Of a DNA stretch of 64,000 nt, positions 35,133-43,456 are shown in pieces (within the stretch, counting starts at the first letter, position 1; each line of letters begins with the position of its first letter). The notes under the pieces are model-generated. The model was given only the letters and a program-made list of their open reading frames with translations. It did no database searches and had not been told where the DNA came from. Source of the stretch: Streptomyces cyanogenus (GTDB taxonomy: Bacteria; Actinomycetota; Actinomycetes; Streptomycetales; Streptomycetaceae); NCBI RefSeq assembly GCF_017526105.1, contig NZ_CP071839.1, positions 4,908,501 to 4,972,500 of the forward strand, given 5' to 3'. The position numbers and the translations under genes are program-made.

Positions 35133-36701
35133 ATGGCGGACACGGTCGAATCCACCACAGAGGGCAAACAGCCCAGGAGTGTGCGAGTTGTGCTGCTCGC
35201 ACTCATGATCGCGATGATGCTCGCGATGCTCGACAACATGATCGTCGGCACGGCGATGCCCACGATCGTGGGCGAACTGGGCGGCCTGGAACACCTTTCC
35301 TGGGTCGTCACCGGCTACACCCTGGCCACCGCGGCCTCCACCCCGATCTGGGGCAAGCTCGGCGACATGTACGGGCGCAAGGGCGCCTTCCTCAGCTCGA
35401 TCGTGATCTTCCTCATCGGCTCGGCGCTGAGCGGCATGGCCCAGGACATGGGCCAGCTGATCGGGTTCCGGGCCGTGCAGGGTCTGGGCGCCGGCGGTCT
35501 GATGGTCGGCGTCATGGCGATCATCGGCGACCTGATCCCGCCGCGGGAGCGGGGCAAGTACCAGGGCATGATGGCCGGCGTCATGGCGCTGGCGATGATC
35601 GGCGGCCCGCTGGTCGGCGGCACCATCACCGACAACTGGGGCTGGCGCTGGGCCTTCTACATCAACCTGCCGCTGGGCGCGGTCGCCCTCGCCCTGGTCA
35701 CCGCCGTGCTGCACCTGCCGAGGAAGCGGTCCAAGGCCGGCATCGACTACCTGGGCGTCGTCCTGCTGACCGTCGGCATCACCTCCATCGTGCTGGTCAC
35801 CACGTGGGGCGGCACCGAGTACGCCTGGACCTCCGCGCGGATCATGGAGCTGATCGGCATCGGCGTGGCCGCGCTGGTCGGGTTCGTCTTCTGGCAGACC
35901 AGGGCCGCCGAGCCGGTGCTGCCGCTGCACATCTTCAGGAGCCGCAACTTCACGCTGATGTCGGTCATCGGCTTCATCACCGGCTTCGTGATGTTCGGCG
36001 CCACCCTGTTCCTGCCGCTGTACCAGCAGGCCGTACAGGGTGCCTCCGCGACCAACTCCGGTCTGCTGCTCCTGCCGATGCTCGGCGCGATGCTCGTGAC
36101 CTCGATGGTCGCCGGGCGGGTCACCACCAACAGCGGCCGGTACAAGATCTTCCCGATCGCCGGCGGTGTCCTGATGATCGTCGGCATGTATCTGCTGTCC
36201 CTGATGGACACCGGTACGACCCGGCTGACGTCCGGCATCTACATGGCCGTCGTCGGCGCGGGCATGGGCTGCCTGATGCAGATCACCATGCTGGTCGCGC
36301 AGAACAGCGTGGAGATGAAGGACATGGGCGTCGCGTCCTCCTCGACCACCCTGTTCCGTACGCTCGGCTCCTCTTTCGGCGTGGCCATCATGGGCGCCCT
36401 GTTCAACCACCGGGTGCAGGACGTCATGGCCGAGCGGGCCGGCGCGCTGGGCAAGAACATCACCGAGAAGTCGGCGCAGCTGGACGCCAAGAGCCTGCAG
36501 AAGCTGCCGGCGGTCGCGCGCGAGGCCTACCAGCACGCGGTGTCCTCGGGCACGCACGCGGCGTTCCTGCTCGGCGCCGGCATCGCGCTCGTGGTGCTGA
36601 TCGCGGCGCTGTTCGTCAAGGAGGTGCCGCTCAAGGGCGGCCCGAAGCCCTCCGCGGAGGGTGCCGACGCGGCGCCGCAGGCCGTGGTGGAGGCCGTCTG
36701 A
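35133..36701 (+). CDS. MFS drug exporter, DHA2 family (14 TM)
   Basis: 522-residue proton-coupled exporter. The first TM contains MIAMMLAMLDNMIVGTAMPT with the DHA2 motif LDxxIVxxAxP, the loop GKLGDMYGRKG (motif A) follows near residue 75, and motif C-like GGPLVGGTITDNWGWRWAFYINLP is at about 150-173. The number of hydrophobic segments fits 14. Transcription is controlled by the divergent TetR. The drug or metabolite exported is not visible from sequence. Confidence 0.94.
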   Translation: MADTVESTTEGKQPRSVRVVLLALMIAMMLAMLDNMIVGTAMPTIVGELGGLEHLSWVVTGYTLATAASTPIWGKLGDMYGRKGAFLSSIVIFLIGSALSGMAQDMGQLIGFRAVQGLGAGGLMVGVMAIIGDLIPPRERGKYQGMMAGVMALAMIGGPLVGGTITDNWGWRWAFYINLPLGAVALALVTAVLHLPRKRSKAGIDYLGVVLLTVGITSIVLVTTWGGTEYAWTSARIMELIGIGVAALVGFVFWQTRAAEPVLPLHIFRSRNFTLMSVIGFITGFVMFGATLFLPLYQQAVQGASATNSGLLLLPMLGAMLVTSMVAGRVTTNSGRYKIFPIAGGVLMIVGMYLLSLMDTGTTRLTSGIYMAVVGAGMGCLMQITMLVAQNSVEMKDMGVASSSTTLFRTLGSSFGVAIMGALFNHRVQDVMAERAGALGKNITEKSAQLDAKSLQKLPAVAREAYQHAVSSGTHAAFLLGAGIALVVLIAALFVKEVPLKGGPKPSAEGADAAPQAVVEAV

Positions 36702-36712
36702 AAGCCCCGAGT

Positions 36713-36751
36713 CCGAAGGCCCCGGTGCGTGTCCGCCGCCGGGGCCTTCGG
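36713..36751 (+). terminator. 13-bp hairpin terminator after the MFS gene
   Basis: CCGAAGGCCCCGG (36713-36725) is the exact complement of 36739-36751, loop 13 nt, 12 nt after the stop. Confidence 0.75.
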
Positions 36752-36840
36752 CCGTTCCCGCCCGCTGGTGAGTCTGCGGTGTCCGTGCTGGTCGAGGCCG
36801 GTTCGGGTGTGATGTCAGACCCCCGTGCCACCATCGGTGC

Positions 36841-37317
36841 ATGGACAAGATCCGCCGCCTGCGCCTGGCCAAGGACGCCATGGACCGGGACTGGGCCGAC
36901 CCGGAGCTCGACCTGGACGCGGTGGCGGCCCACGCCGGGTACTCGCGGTACCACTTCCTGCGCGCCTTCAAGGAGGCGTACGGCGAGACGCCCGGCCAGT
37001 ACCTGACGCACCGAAGGATCGAGCGCGCGGAGGAACTGCTGCGCAGCGCCAACCTCACGGTGACCGAGATCTGCACCCTGGTCGGATTCAGCAGCCTCGG
37101 CACCTTCTCCGCCCGCTTCAAGGCGCGTACGGGCCTCACCCCGAGCGGGTACCGGACCGAGCACGTCGGCCGCGGCGCCGCCCTCATACCCGGCTGCTAC
37201 GCCATGCTCTGGGCCGGCGGTTTCAACACCGCAACATCGAAGAAGCGCGCGGCTGCCGGCCCTGCCTACGGTGACGAGCAGGAACAGCAGCCTCGCGACA
37301 GGAGAGCGCAGCCATGA
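36841..37317 (+). CDS. AraC-family transcriptional regulator, single-domain type
   Basis: 158-residue regulator. The AraC DNA-binding domain is at the N terminus (about 5-105): LDAVAAHAGYSRYHFLRAFKEAYGETPGQYL and VTEICTLVGFSSLGTFSARFKARTGLTPSGY, the two helix-turn-helices. There is no N-terminal sensor domain; instead a short C-terminal extension with GCYAMLWAGGFNTATSKK. The stop overlaps the VOC gene (ATGA), so the regulator heads a three-gene operon. It probably controls this operon. Confidence 0.9.
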   Translation: MDKIRRLRLAKDAMDRDWADPELDLDAVAAHAGYSRYHFLRAFKEAYGETPGQYLTHRRIERAEELLRSANLTVTEICTLVGFSSLGTFSARFKARTGLTPSGYRTEHVGRGAALIPGCYAMLWAGGFNTATSKKRAAAGPAYGDEQEQQPRDRRAQP

Positions 37318-37748
37318 TCAAAGGCCTGGCCATCAGCACCGTGTGGACCACCGACCAGCAGCGGACGAAGGCCTTCTTCACCGAGAAGCTGGGCTTCGAG
37401 GTGCGCACCGACCTCGCCCTGGGCGACATGCGCTGGATCACCGTCGGCGCCAAGGACCAGCCCGGCCTGGAGCTGGCGCTGATGAGCCTGGACGGCCCCG
37501 GCCTGGACCCCGAGTCCGCCGAGGCGCTGAAGAAGCTGGTCGCCAAGGGAGTGCTGGGCGCCGGCGCTTTCCACACGGACGACTGCCGGGGTGACTACGA
37601 GACGTTCAAGGCACGCGGAGTGGAGTTCGTCCAGGAGCCGAAGGAGCGGCCGTACGGCATCGAGGCGATCTTCCGCGACGACAACGGCAACTGGTACTCG
37701 CTGACCCAGCGCAGCGAGGAGCTGGACTTCTCCAAGGACTTCGGGTGA
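37314..37748 (+). CDS. VOC/glyoxalase-bleomycin resistance family protein
   Basis: 144-residue VOC protein with two beta-alpha-beta-beta-beta modules: IKGLAISTVWTTDQQRTKAFFTEKLGFEVRTD at the start and DCRGDYETFKARGVEFVQEPKERPYGIEAIFRDDNGNWYSLTQRSEE at the end. The last module has the E/D-D-N-G-N-W pattern of antibiotic-resistance/lyase-type members, but the classical His-Glu metal pair is incomplete. GACAGGAG lies just before the ATG. The stop overlaps the methyltransferase start (GTGA), so it is in the same operon. Possible roles: binding or modifying a small electrophile. Confidence 0.85.
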   Translation: MIKGLAISTVWTTDQQRTKAFFTEKLGFEVRTDLALGDMRWITVGAKDQPGLELALMSLDGPGLDPESAEALKKLVAKGVLGAGAFHTDDCRGDYETFKARGVEFVQEPKERPYGIEAIFRDDNGNWYSLTQRSEELDFSKDFG

Positions 37749-38596
37749 CCGCGCGGCCGGCCGTGCTGCCGGACCACACGGCGGTGCGGACCGCGCTGTG
37801 GAGGGCGCTGCATCTGCGGGCCGATCCACCGCCGCACGTCATCGAGGACGAGATCGGGCTGCGGCTGGCGGATCCCGGCGACGACTGGCGCTCCCGGCCC
37901 GACATGGACGAACGGGAGACTAGGCCGGTGCGGGCGTCCATCGCGGCCCGTGCCCGGTTCGTGGAGGACCTCGTGGCGGAGCAGGCCGCCCGGGGCGTGG
38001 ACCAGTACGTCCTCCTCGGCGCCGGCCTGGACACCTTCGCCCAGCGCCGGCCGGAGATCGCCGCGGGCCTGCGGGTGTTCGAGGCCGACCGGCCCGGGCC
38101 GCAGGAGTGGAAGCGCCGGCGGCTCACCGACCTCGGCTACGGCGTCCCCGACTGGCTGCGGCTGGTCCCCGTGGACTTCGAGGGCGACTGGTGGGGGCGG
38201 CTGCTCGCGGCCGGTCTCGACCCGGGCCGCCCGGCGGTCGTGGCCTGCACCGGCGTGACCATGTACCTCACCCGGGACGCCGTCGAGGCGAGCTTCCGGC
38301 AGGTGGCGACGCTCGCCCCGGGCTCCGTGCTCGCCACCACGTTCCTGCGGCCGGCCGAGGACGTCGAGCCCGCGCTGCGGCCCTTCCACCAGGCGGCGGA
38401 GCGGGGCGCGCGCGCCGCCGGCACACCGTTCCTCAGCTACTTCACGCCCCCGCAGATACTGGACCTGATCCGCGGCACCGGCTTCCGCGACGCCCGCCAC
38501 ATACCGGCGGAGGAACTCACCCGCCGCTACTTCACCGCCCGCCCGGACGGACTGCGCCCGTCCAGAGCGGAGGAACTGGTGCTGGCCACGACCTGA
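37745..38596 (+). CDS. LCMT/TIGR00027-type SAM-dependent methyltransferase
   Basis: 283-residue putative O-methyltransferase of the leucine-carboxylmethyltransferase-like group common in actinobacteria. SAM motif VDQYVLLGAGLDTFAQR (key G-A-G-L-D-T-F-A, about 86-101), then the acidic FEADRPGPQEWKRRRL and VACTGVTMYLTRDAVEASFRQVA. Its GTG overlaps the VOC stop by 4 nt. The substrate is unknown. The three-gene unit (AraC, VOC, methyltransferase) looks like a resistance or detoxification cassette. Confidence 0.87.
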   Translation: MTARPAVLPDHTAVRTALWRALHLRADPPPHVIEDEIGLRLADPGDDWRSRPDMDERETRPVRASIAARARFVEDLVAEQAARGVDQYVLLGAGLDTFAQRRPEIAAGLRVFEADRPGPQEWKRRRLTDLGYGVPDWLRLVPVDFEGDWWGRLLAAGLDPGRPAVVACTGVTMYLTRDAVEASFRQVATLAPGSVLATTFLRPAEDVEPALRPFHQAAERGARAAGTPFLSYFTPPQILDLIRGTGFRDARHIPAEELTRRYFTARPDGLRPSRAEELVLATT

Positions 38597-38600
38597 GCCG

Positions 38601-38614
38601 CCGGGGCGCCCCGG
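38601..38614. terminator. Short GC palindrome after the methyltransferase
   Basis: CCGGGGCGCCCCGG is an exact palindrome 4 nt after the stop and may end the operon. The remaining 200 nt before the convergent cseC show nothing else recognisable. Confidence 0.35.
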
Positions 38615-38820
38615 TCCACCGAGCCGGCCGTGCGGGTCGGCTGCCGCGGCCCCCCGGCCAGGGGCTTCAGCCGGGATCAGGCCGCAGTGAGCGGGGTCCG
38701 GTGCCGTGCACCGCACGGCGGAGGGGGCCCCGGGGCAACCGACGACAACGGGCGCGGAGCGCGATGCCGGCCCCCGCGAACCCGGCACGATCAGCACGAT
38801 CCCGACGACAGGTCTCGGGA

Positions 38821-40173
38821 CTAGCTGCTGCCCGACGTCGGCAGCATCGGGTAGCTGCCCGTGTCGGTCGGGGCGTGTTCCGGCAGCCACAGGACGGCCA
38901 CCGCGCCCTCCGCGGGGATACCGGGGGCCGCGCCCCCGGGACGTACGTTGCGGAAGGTCAGGCGGGCGCCCAGTACCCGGGCCTGGCCCGCCGCGATGGT
39001 CAGCCCGAGCCCGTGGCCCTGCCCGGCGCGGTCCTTGCTGCCGGTGCGGAACCGGCTGGGTCCCTCGGCGAGCAGCTCCTCCGGGAAGCCGGGGCCGTGG
39101 TCGCGGACCCGGATGACGCGGCCCTCCACGGTCACCTCCACGGGCGGCCGGCCGTGCCGGGCGGCGTTGGCCAGCAGGTTGAACAGCACCCGCTCCAGCC
39201 GCCGCGGGTCGGTGGTGACCTCCGACTCGTGCACCACCCGTACGGCCACGTCCGGGTCCTTCGCCGCGACCCGGCGCGTCACGAACTCGCCGAGCATGAT
39301 GTCCTGCAGCTCCGCCCGCTCCGAGGCACCGTCCAGCCGGGCCACCTCCAGGACGTCCTCGACCAGGGTGCGCATGGCCTTGGCCCGGTCCAGGACCAGT
39401 TCCGTGGGCCGGCCCGGCGGCAGCAGCTCGGCGGCCGTCAGCAGCCCCGTCACCGGGGTGCGCAGCTCGTGCGCGATGTCGGCGGTGACCCGCCGCTCGG
39501 CCTCCAGACGCTGCCGCAGCGCGTCCGCCATGGCGTCCACCGCGCGCGCGAGTTCGTCGGCCTCGTCCCGTACGACCCCGCCGATGGCCTCCTGCACCCG
39601 GATGTCGGTCACGCCGTTGGCGGTCTGGGTCGCGGCGTCCGCCGCCTTGCGCAGCCGGCGGGACAGCTGCCCGCCGATCAGCACGCCCAGCGCGCTGCCG
39701 CCGAGCACCACCGCGACCGAGCCGATCACCAGGGCCTGGTCCAGGTCCCGGAGCATGTCGGTGCTGCGGTCGGCCAGATGGCTGTGCAGGGACAGCACAT
39801 GCCCGTCCTTCACCGGGACGGCCGCCCAGATGTCCGCCACGCCGTCGTGCTCGGAGACATCGCTGGCCCGGCGGCCCCGCTCGACCTTCTCGCGCAGCGT
39901 GGCCGGCAGCTCCGGGTCGTCGACCTTGATGTAGGGGAAGACCCGCCCCCGGTTCAGCTCGTAGTTGCGCTGGGCCATCTTGAGCCGGTCATTGGCCAGC
40001 TCGCGCGCGTTGTCCAGCATCGAGACGCGGGCCGCGTTGTGCACGACCAGGCTCAGCACGATCGCGACCAGCCCGGCCACCAGCGCGATCGCCGCGCTGA
40101 CCTTCCATCTGAGTCCGGTGCGCAGGCCCACGCGCTCCATGCGCCGGACCTGGTGCCGCAGAAACCCCCGCAT
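38821..40173 (-). CDS. cseC: Envelope-stress sensor histidine kinase CseC
   Basis: 450-residue membrane kinase that senses cell-wall damage and phosphorylates CseB. TM1 about 24-46, extracytoplasmic sensor about 47-147, TM2 about 148-168, HAMP-like linker, phosphoacceptor His235 in TADIAHELRTP, and ATPase motifs NLLANAARHG, VRDHGPGFPEEL and GHGLGLTIA. Matches S. coelicolor CseC in order and content. It starts 13 nt after cseB, last gene of sigE-cseABC. Confidence 0.94.
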   Translation of the reverse strand: MRGFLRHQVRRMERVGLRTGLRWKVSAAIALVAGLVAIVLSLVVHNAARVSMLDNARELANDRLKMAQRNYELNRGRVFPYIKVDDPELPATLREKVERGRRASDVSEHDGVADIWAAVPVKDGHVLSLHSHLADRSTDMLRDLDQALVIGSVAVVLGGSALGVLIGGQLSRRLRKAADAATQTANGVTDIRVQEAIGGVVRDEADELARAVDAMADALRQRLEAERRVTADIAHELRTPVTGLLTAAELLPPGRPTELVLDRAKAMRTLVEDVLEVARLDGASERAELQDIMLGEFVTRRVAAKDPDVAVRVVHESEVTTDPRRLERVLFNLLANAARHGRPPVEVTVEGRVIRVRDHGPGFPEELLAEGPSRFRTGSKDRAGQGHGLGLTIAAGQARVLGARLTFRNVRPGGAAPGIPAEGAVAVLWLPEHAPTDTGSYPMLPTSGSS

Positions 40174-40186
40174 ACCGCCGCTCCGC

Positions 40187-40888
40187 TCAGGCCTTCAGCT
40201 TGTAGCCGAAGCCGCGGACCGTCTCGATCCGGTCCTGGCCGATCTTCTGCCGCAGCCGCTGCACATGCACGTCCACGACCCGGGTGTCCCCGCCCCAGCC
40301 GTAGTCCCACACGCGCTCCAGCAGCTTGTCGCGGGAGAGCACGGTCCCCGGCGCGGAGGAGAACTCCAGCAGCAGCCGCATCTCGGTCGGCGTCAGCGCC
40401 ACCGGCCGCCCGGCCCGGCGCACCTCCATGCCGTCGGTGTCGACCTCCAGGTCGCCGAAGGTCAGCGTGCCGCCGCCGGCCTCGGAGGCGGACCCGTCCT
40501 GCACGGACCCGCCGGCGTGGCCGAAGCGGCGCAGCACCGCGCGGATCCGGGCGACCAGCACGGCCCCGTCGAAGGGCTTGGTCACGTAGTCGTCGGCGCC
40601 CGCCTCCAGGCCCAGGACGACGTCGATGGAGTCGGCGCGCGCCGACAGCATGATCACCGGCACGGTCGACTCGTCCCGGATCCGGCGGCACAGGCTGACG
40701 CCGTCCAGGCCCGGCACCATGACGTCCAGCAGCGCGATGTCGGGGCGGTCCGCCCGGAACGCCTCCAGGCCCGACAGGCCGTCGGGCATGGCGGTGACCG
40801 CGAAGCCGTCCCGCTCCAGCGCGAGCTGGGTGGCCTCGCGGATGACGTCGTCGTCCTCGACGAACAGGACGTGGGTCTGGTCTGCCAT
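40187..40888 (-). CDS. cseB: Response regulator CseB
   Basis: 233-residue OmpR/PhoB-type regulator that activates the sigE promoter when the cell wall is damaged. Receiver: acidic pocket EDDD (11-14), phosphoacceptor Asp55 in IALLDVMVPG, Lys in YVTKPFDGAV. C-terminal winged helix: LTPTEMRLLLEF, VLSRDKLLERVWDYGWGGDTRVVDVHVQRLRQKI (key residues only). ATG at 40888 (MADQTHVLF) is preferred, matching the S. coelicolor protein; the in-frame ATG at 40909 is an alternative. Confidence 0.95.
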   Translation of the reverse strand: MADQTHVLFVEDDDVIREATQLALERDGFAVTAMPDGLSGLEAFRADRPDIALLDVMVPGLDGVSLCRRIRDESTVPVIMLSARADSIDVVLGLEAGADDYVTKPFDGAVLVARIRAVLRRFGHAGGSVQDGSASEAGGGTLTFGDLEVDTDGMEVRRAGRPVALTPTEMRLLLEFSSAPGTVLSRDKLLERVWDYGWGGDTRVVDVHVQRLRQKIGQDRIETVRGFGYKLKA

Positions 40889-40945
40889 CCCGGTGCTCTC
40901 AGTCCTCATGGTGTCGTGGGGTCAGGGGAGGGTCCTACGGGGGTG

Positions 40946-41599
40946 TCAGCTGTCCGGCACGGGCGTCGGACCCCCGCCGGCCGACTTGCTGTACTCGTTG
41001 CGGGTGGACTGCCCCGGGGTGAACCGTCCCTCGGTCCATCTGTACGGGGTCACGATCTCACCGGACGGGGTGGAGATCGGGTCGCCCTTCTCGTAGTACT
41101 GCCGCGTCACCGACAGGACACCCTGGTCGATCTCGGCGTAGACCGGGGACTCCTCGCTCCTGAAGACGTTCCTGAACGAGCCGTCGTCGTCCCGGTACAC
41201 GTACGAGCCGATGCCGACCGCGTCGGCACAGGTCAGTACGTTGACGACGACGTCGTCCACCGGTCCGTCGGTCAGATTGCCGTAGGAGACGTCGACCGGG
41301 TACTCGTCGCCGTTGCACGGCTTCAGCTCCCGCTTGACCGCGCCCGACACCTCCGGGTCGCCCTTGACCAGCGCCACCGGATCCACCCGCCGGTAGTTCT
41401 CCGCCAGTCTGGGGGAGGGGGAGTCGACGGCTCCGGCCACCGCCGAGGCGTGCGCCGGGCCCTCGTCCCGCGCGCCCGTGCCCCCACTGCCGCACGCGGC
41501 GACGAAAAGGGCGAGGGCGGCGAGCGCGGCCCCCACCGCGATCACCGCCTGTGTACTGCTTCGGGCCCGGTCGGGCCCGGCCCCGGTCAGGCCGCGCAA
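40946..41599 (-). CDS. cseA: Lipoprotein CseA
   Basis: 217-residue lipoprotein that moderates sigE expression in S. coelicolor. Numbering from TTG 41599: basic n-region, hydrophobic core VIAVGAALAALALFV and lipobox V-A-A-C with Cys36, then a Gly/Ser-rich start to the mature part. The rest has no known domain. The start is uncertain: TTG 41599 overlaps sigE by 13 nt and gives a proper positive n-region, while a downstream GTG would give a shorter signal lacking it. The gap to cseB is 57 nt. Confidence 0.88.
   Translation of the reverse strand: MRGLTGAGPDRARSSTQAVIAVGAALAALALFVAACGSGGTGARDEGPAHASAVAGAVDSPSPRLAENYRRVDPVALVKGDPEVSGAVKRELKPCNGDEYPVDVSYGNLTDGPVDDVVVNVLTCADAVGIGSYVYRDDDGSFRNVFRSEESPVYAEIDQGVLSVTRQYYEKGDPISTPSGEIVTPYRWTEGRFTPGQSTRNEYSKSAGGGPTPVPDS
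41562..41586 (-). promoter_or_regulatory. GC-rich inverted/direct repeat at the sigE-cseA junction
   Basis: The decamer TCGGGCCCGG occurs twice in tandem at 41561-41580, and its CGGGCCCG core is self-complementary, so the mRNA directly after the sigE stop can fold strongly. In S. coelicolor most transcripts stop just after sigE; this element could provide the same partial termination, although it lies within the 5' end of cseA here. Confidence 0.45.
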
Positions 41600-42126
41600 C
41601 GCTCCCGCTCCTCACGCTCCAGCGCGCGTGCGTCCAGATCGCGGGCCTCCAGCTCCTCACGGAGCCGGGCGAGCGCCCGGTGCAGCGTGCTCTTGACCGT
41701 ACCGGCCGACATGCCGAGGGCAGCGGCCGTCTCCTCTGTGGACATCTGCTCCCAGTGTCGCAGCACCACGACACTGCGCTGCTTCGGTGCGAGCACCTTC
41801 ATGACATCCATCAGCAGGGCCCGGTCGGCGTGCTGCTCGGTCGAGTCCTCCACGGAGGCGTCCGGCAGCTGCTCGGTGGGCACCTCCTCCAGTTTGCGCG
41901 CCCGCCACCACTCGGTCCGGGTGTTGATCATGACCCGGCGCAGATAGGCGTCGGCGAGCCGCTTGTCGGCGATGCCCTCCCAGCGGCCGTACGTCCGTAC
42001 CAGCGCGGTCTGCAGCAGGTCCTGGGCGTCGACCGGGTCCGGGACCAGCCGGCGTGCGCTGCGCAGCAGCGCGTCCTGCCGGGTGCGGACGTACTCCTCG
42101 AATTCGAGCACCTCGCCCTGGGCCAT
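41587..42126 (-). CDS. sigE: ECF RNA polymerase sigma factor SigE
   Basis: 179-residue extracytoplasmic-function sigma factor for the cell-envelope stress response. Region 2: ARRLVPDPVDAQDLLQTALVRTYGRW (key residues D-A-Q-D-L-L-Q) and LRRVMINTRTEWWR; region 4: LAPKQRSVVVLRHWEQMSTEETAAALGMSAGTVKSTLHRALARLREEL. The sequence matches the S. coelicolor SigE from GEVLEFEEYVRTRQDALLRS onward. ATG 42126 has GGAGG 9 nt upstream; the in-frame TTG at 42132 does not. No anti-sigma gene is adjacent; control is at transcription by CseB/CseC. Confidence 0.96.
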   Translation of the reverse strand: MAQGEVLEFEEYVRTRQDALLRSARRLVPDPVDAQDLLQTALVRTYGRWEGIADKRLADAYLRRVMINTRTEWWRARKLEEVPTEQLPDASVEDSTEQHADRALLMDVMKVLAPKQRSVVVLRHWEQMSTEETAAALGMSAGTVKSTLHRALARLREELEARDLDARALEREERERCAA

Positions 42127-42400
42127 GTTCAACCGCCTCCGTTCCCCGTTGTGCTTCCGGCTCGGGCCGGAAGTCCTGCTGTTCCCGCGCCCGGTGGTCC
42201 GCCGGGCACGGAGAAGAAGCTACGGAGTGGTTGTCACGGGGCTGTGCGAACCAGCCTGCGGCTGGCAATCGGCTATCCGTCGGTTGTGTAACGGAAGTAC
42301 GAGCGGGGTAAGGAGAGCGGCCTGAATGTCCCTTTACATGGGGCTTTGTCGGCCTCGGGGGCGCGTAACAGCCGCCGCCGCGCTGTGACCTGGCTGTGCG

Positions 42401-43276
42401 TCAGCCCAGCGGCAGCCGATACAGGCCGCCCGGCAGCGGCTCCACCAGACCGTCCGAGACCAGCCCGTCGAGCGCCCGGGCCCGCTGCACCGGCTCGTGC
42501 CACACCCGGTCCAGCACCGCCTGCGGCACCGGCGCGTGCGCCTCCCGCAGCACGGCCAGCAGCTTGCCGCGCACCTGCCGGTCCGTGCCGGCGTACGTCT
42601 GCCCCCGGCGCGGCGGGCCCGCGTGCTCCGGCTTGCCCGCGAGCCGCCAGGCGCACTGCGTGGCGATCGGGCACCGCCCGCACCCCTCGTTCTTCGCCGT
42701 GCACACCAGCGCCCCGAGCTCCATGGAGGCGGCGGCCCACCGCGCGGCGGTCCGCTCGTCCTGGGGCAGCAGCTCCCGCGCCAGGCGCCGCTCGGCCGCC
42801 GTGGTCGCGTTCGGCGGGTACTGCACCCCCGTCACCGCCCGCGCCAGGACCCGGCGGACATTGGTGTCCAGCACCGGGTGCCGCTGCCCGTACGCGAACG
42901 AGGCCACCGCGGCGGCCGTGTACTCACCGATGCCGGGCAGCGCCAGCAGCTGCGCGTGGTCCGTCGGTACGTCCCCGCCGTGCCGCTCCGTTATGGCGAC
43001 CGCGGCACCGTGCAGGCGCAGCGCGCGGCGCGGGTAGCCGAGCCGGCCCCAGGCGCGCACCGCCTCGCCCGGCGCCTCCTTCGCGAGGTCGGCCGGGCGC
43101 GGCCAGCGGGACAGCCACTCCTCGTAGACGGGCAGCACCCGGTTCACCGGGGTCTGCTGGAGCATGAACTCGCTGACCATCACGCCCCACGGGCCCGCCT
43201 CCGGGCGGCGCCAGGGGAGGTCGCGGGCGTGGGCGTCGAACCAGGCGATCACGGGGGCGTGCAGCTTCTCAGTCAT
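42401..43276 (-). CDS. mutY: A/G-specific adenine glycosylase
   Basis: Removes adenine mispaired with 8-oxoguanine. 291 residues. HhH-GPD motifs: SEFMLQQTPVNRVLPVYEEWL (34-54), LALPGIGEYTAAAVASFAYG with VLDTNVRRVLAR containing the catalytic Asp; the [4Fe-4S] cluster loop is C-x6-C-x2-C-x5-C in VCTAKNEGCGRCPIATQC. The C-terminal part is short, lacking a full NUDIX-like 8-oxoG recognition domain, as is common in actinobacteria. GGAAGG lies before the ATG. Gap to sigE of 274 nt holds the sigE promoter region and a small dyad AGCC-TGC-GGCT near 42253. Confidence 0.95.
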   Translation of the reverse strand: MTEKLHAPVIAWFDAHARDLPWRRPEAGPWGVMVSEFMLQQTPVNRVLPVYEEWLSRWPRPADLAKEAPGEAVRAWGRLGYPRRALRLHGAAVAITERHGGDVPTDHAQLLALPGIGEYTAAAVASFAYGQRHPVLDTNVRRVLARAVTGVQYPPNATTAAERRLARELLPQDERTAARWAAASMELGALVCTAKNEGCGRCPIATQCAWRLAGKPEHAGPPRRGQTYAGTDRQVRGKLLAVLREAHAPVPQAVLDRVWHEPVQRARALDGLVSDGLVEPLPGGLYRLPLG

Positions 43277-43456
43277 GGCCTTCCGATCCTGCCACGGGTT
43301 GGCGGGCAGGATGGGTGACCGTACGGTCACCGAGCGTGGCGGAATGTGAAGAACCGTGTCGTCTCCGGCAGTTGCCGGGATGATGATCCGGAAAAGTTCA
43401 CGCCGGCGCGGCGGGTGGCGCAAGCCTGCGCGACGATCTCTCGTACAGTTTGCGCC

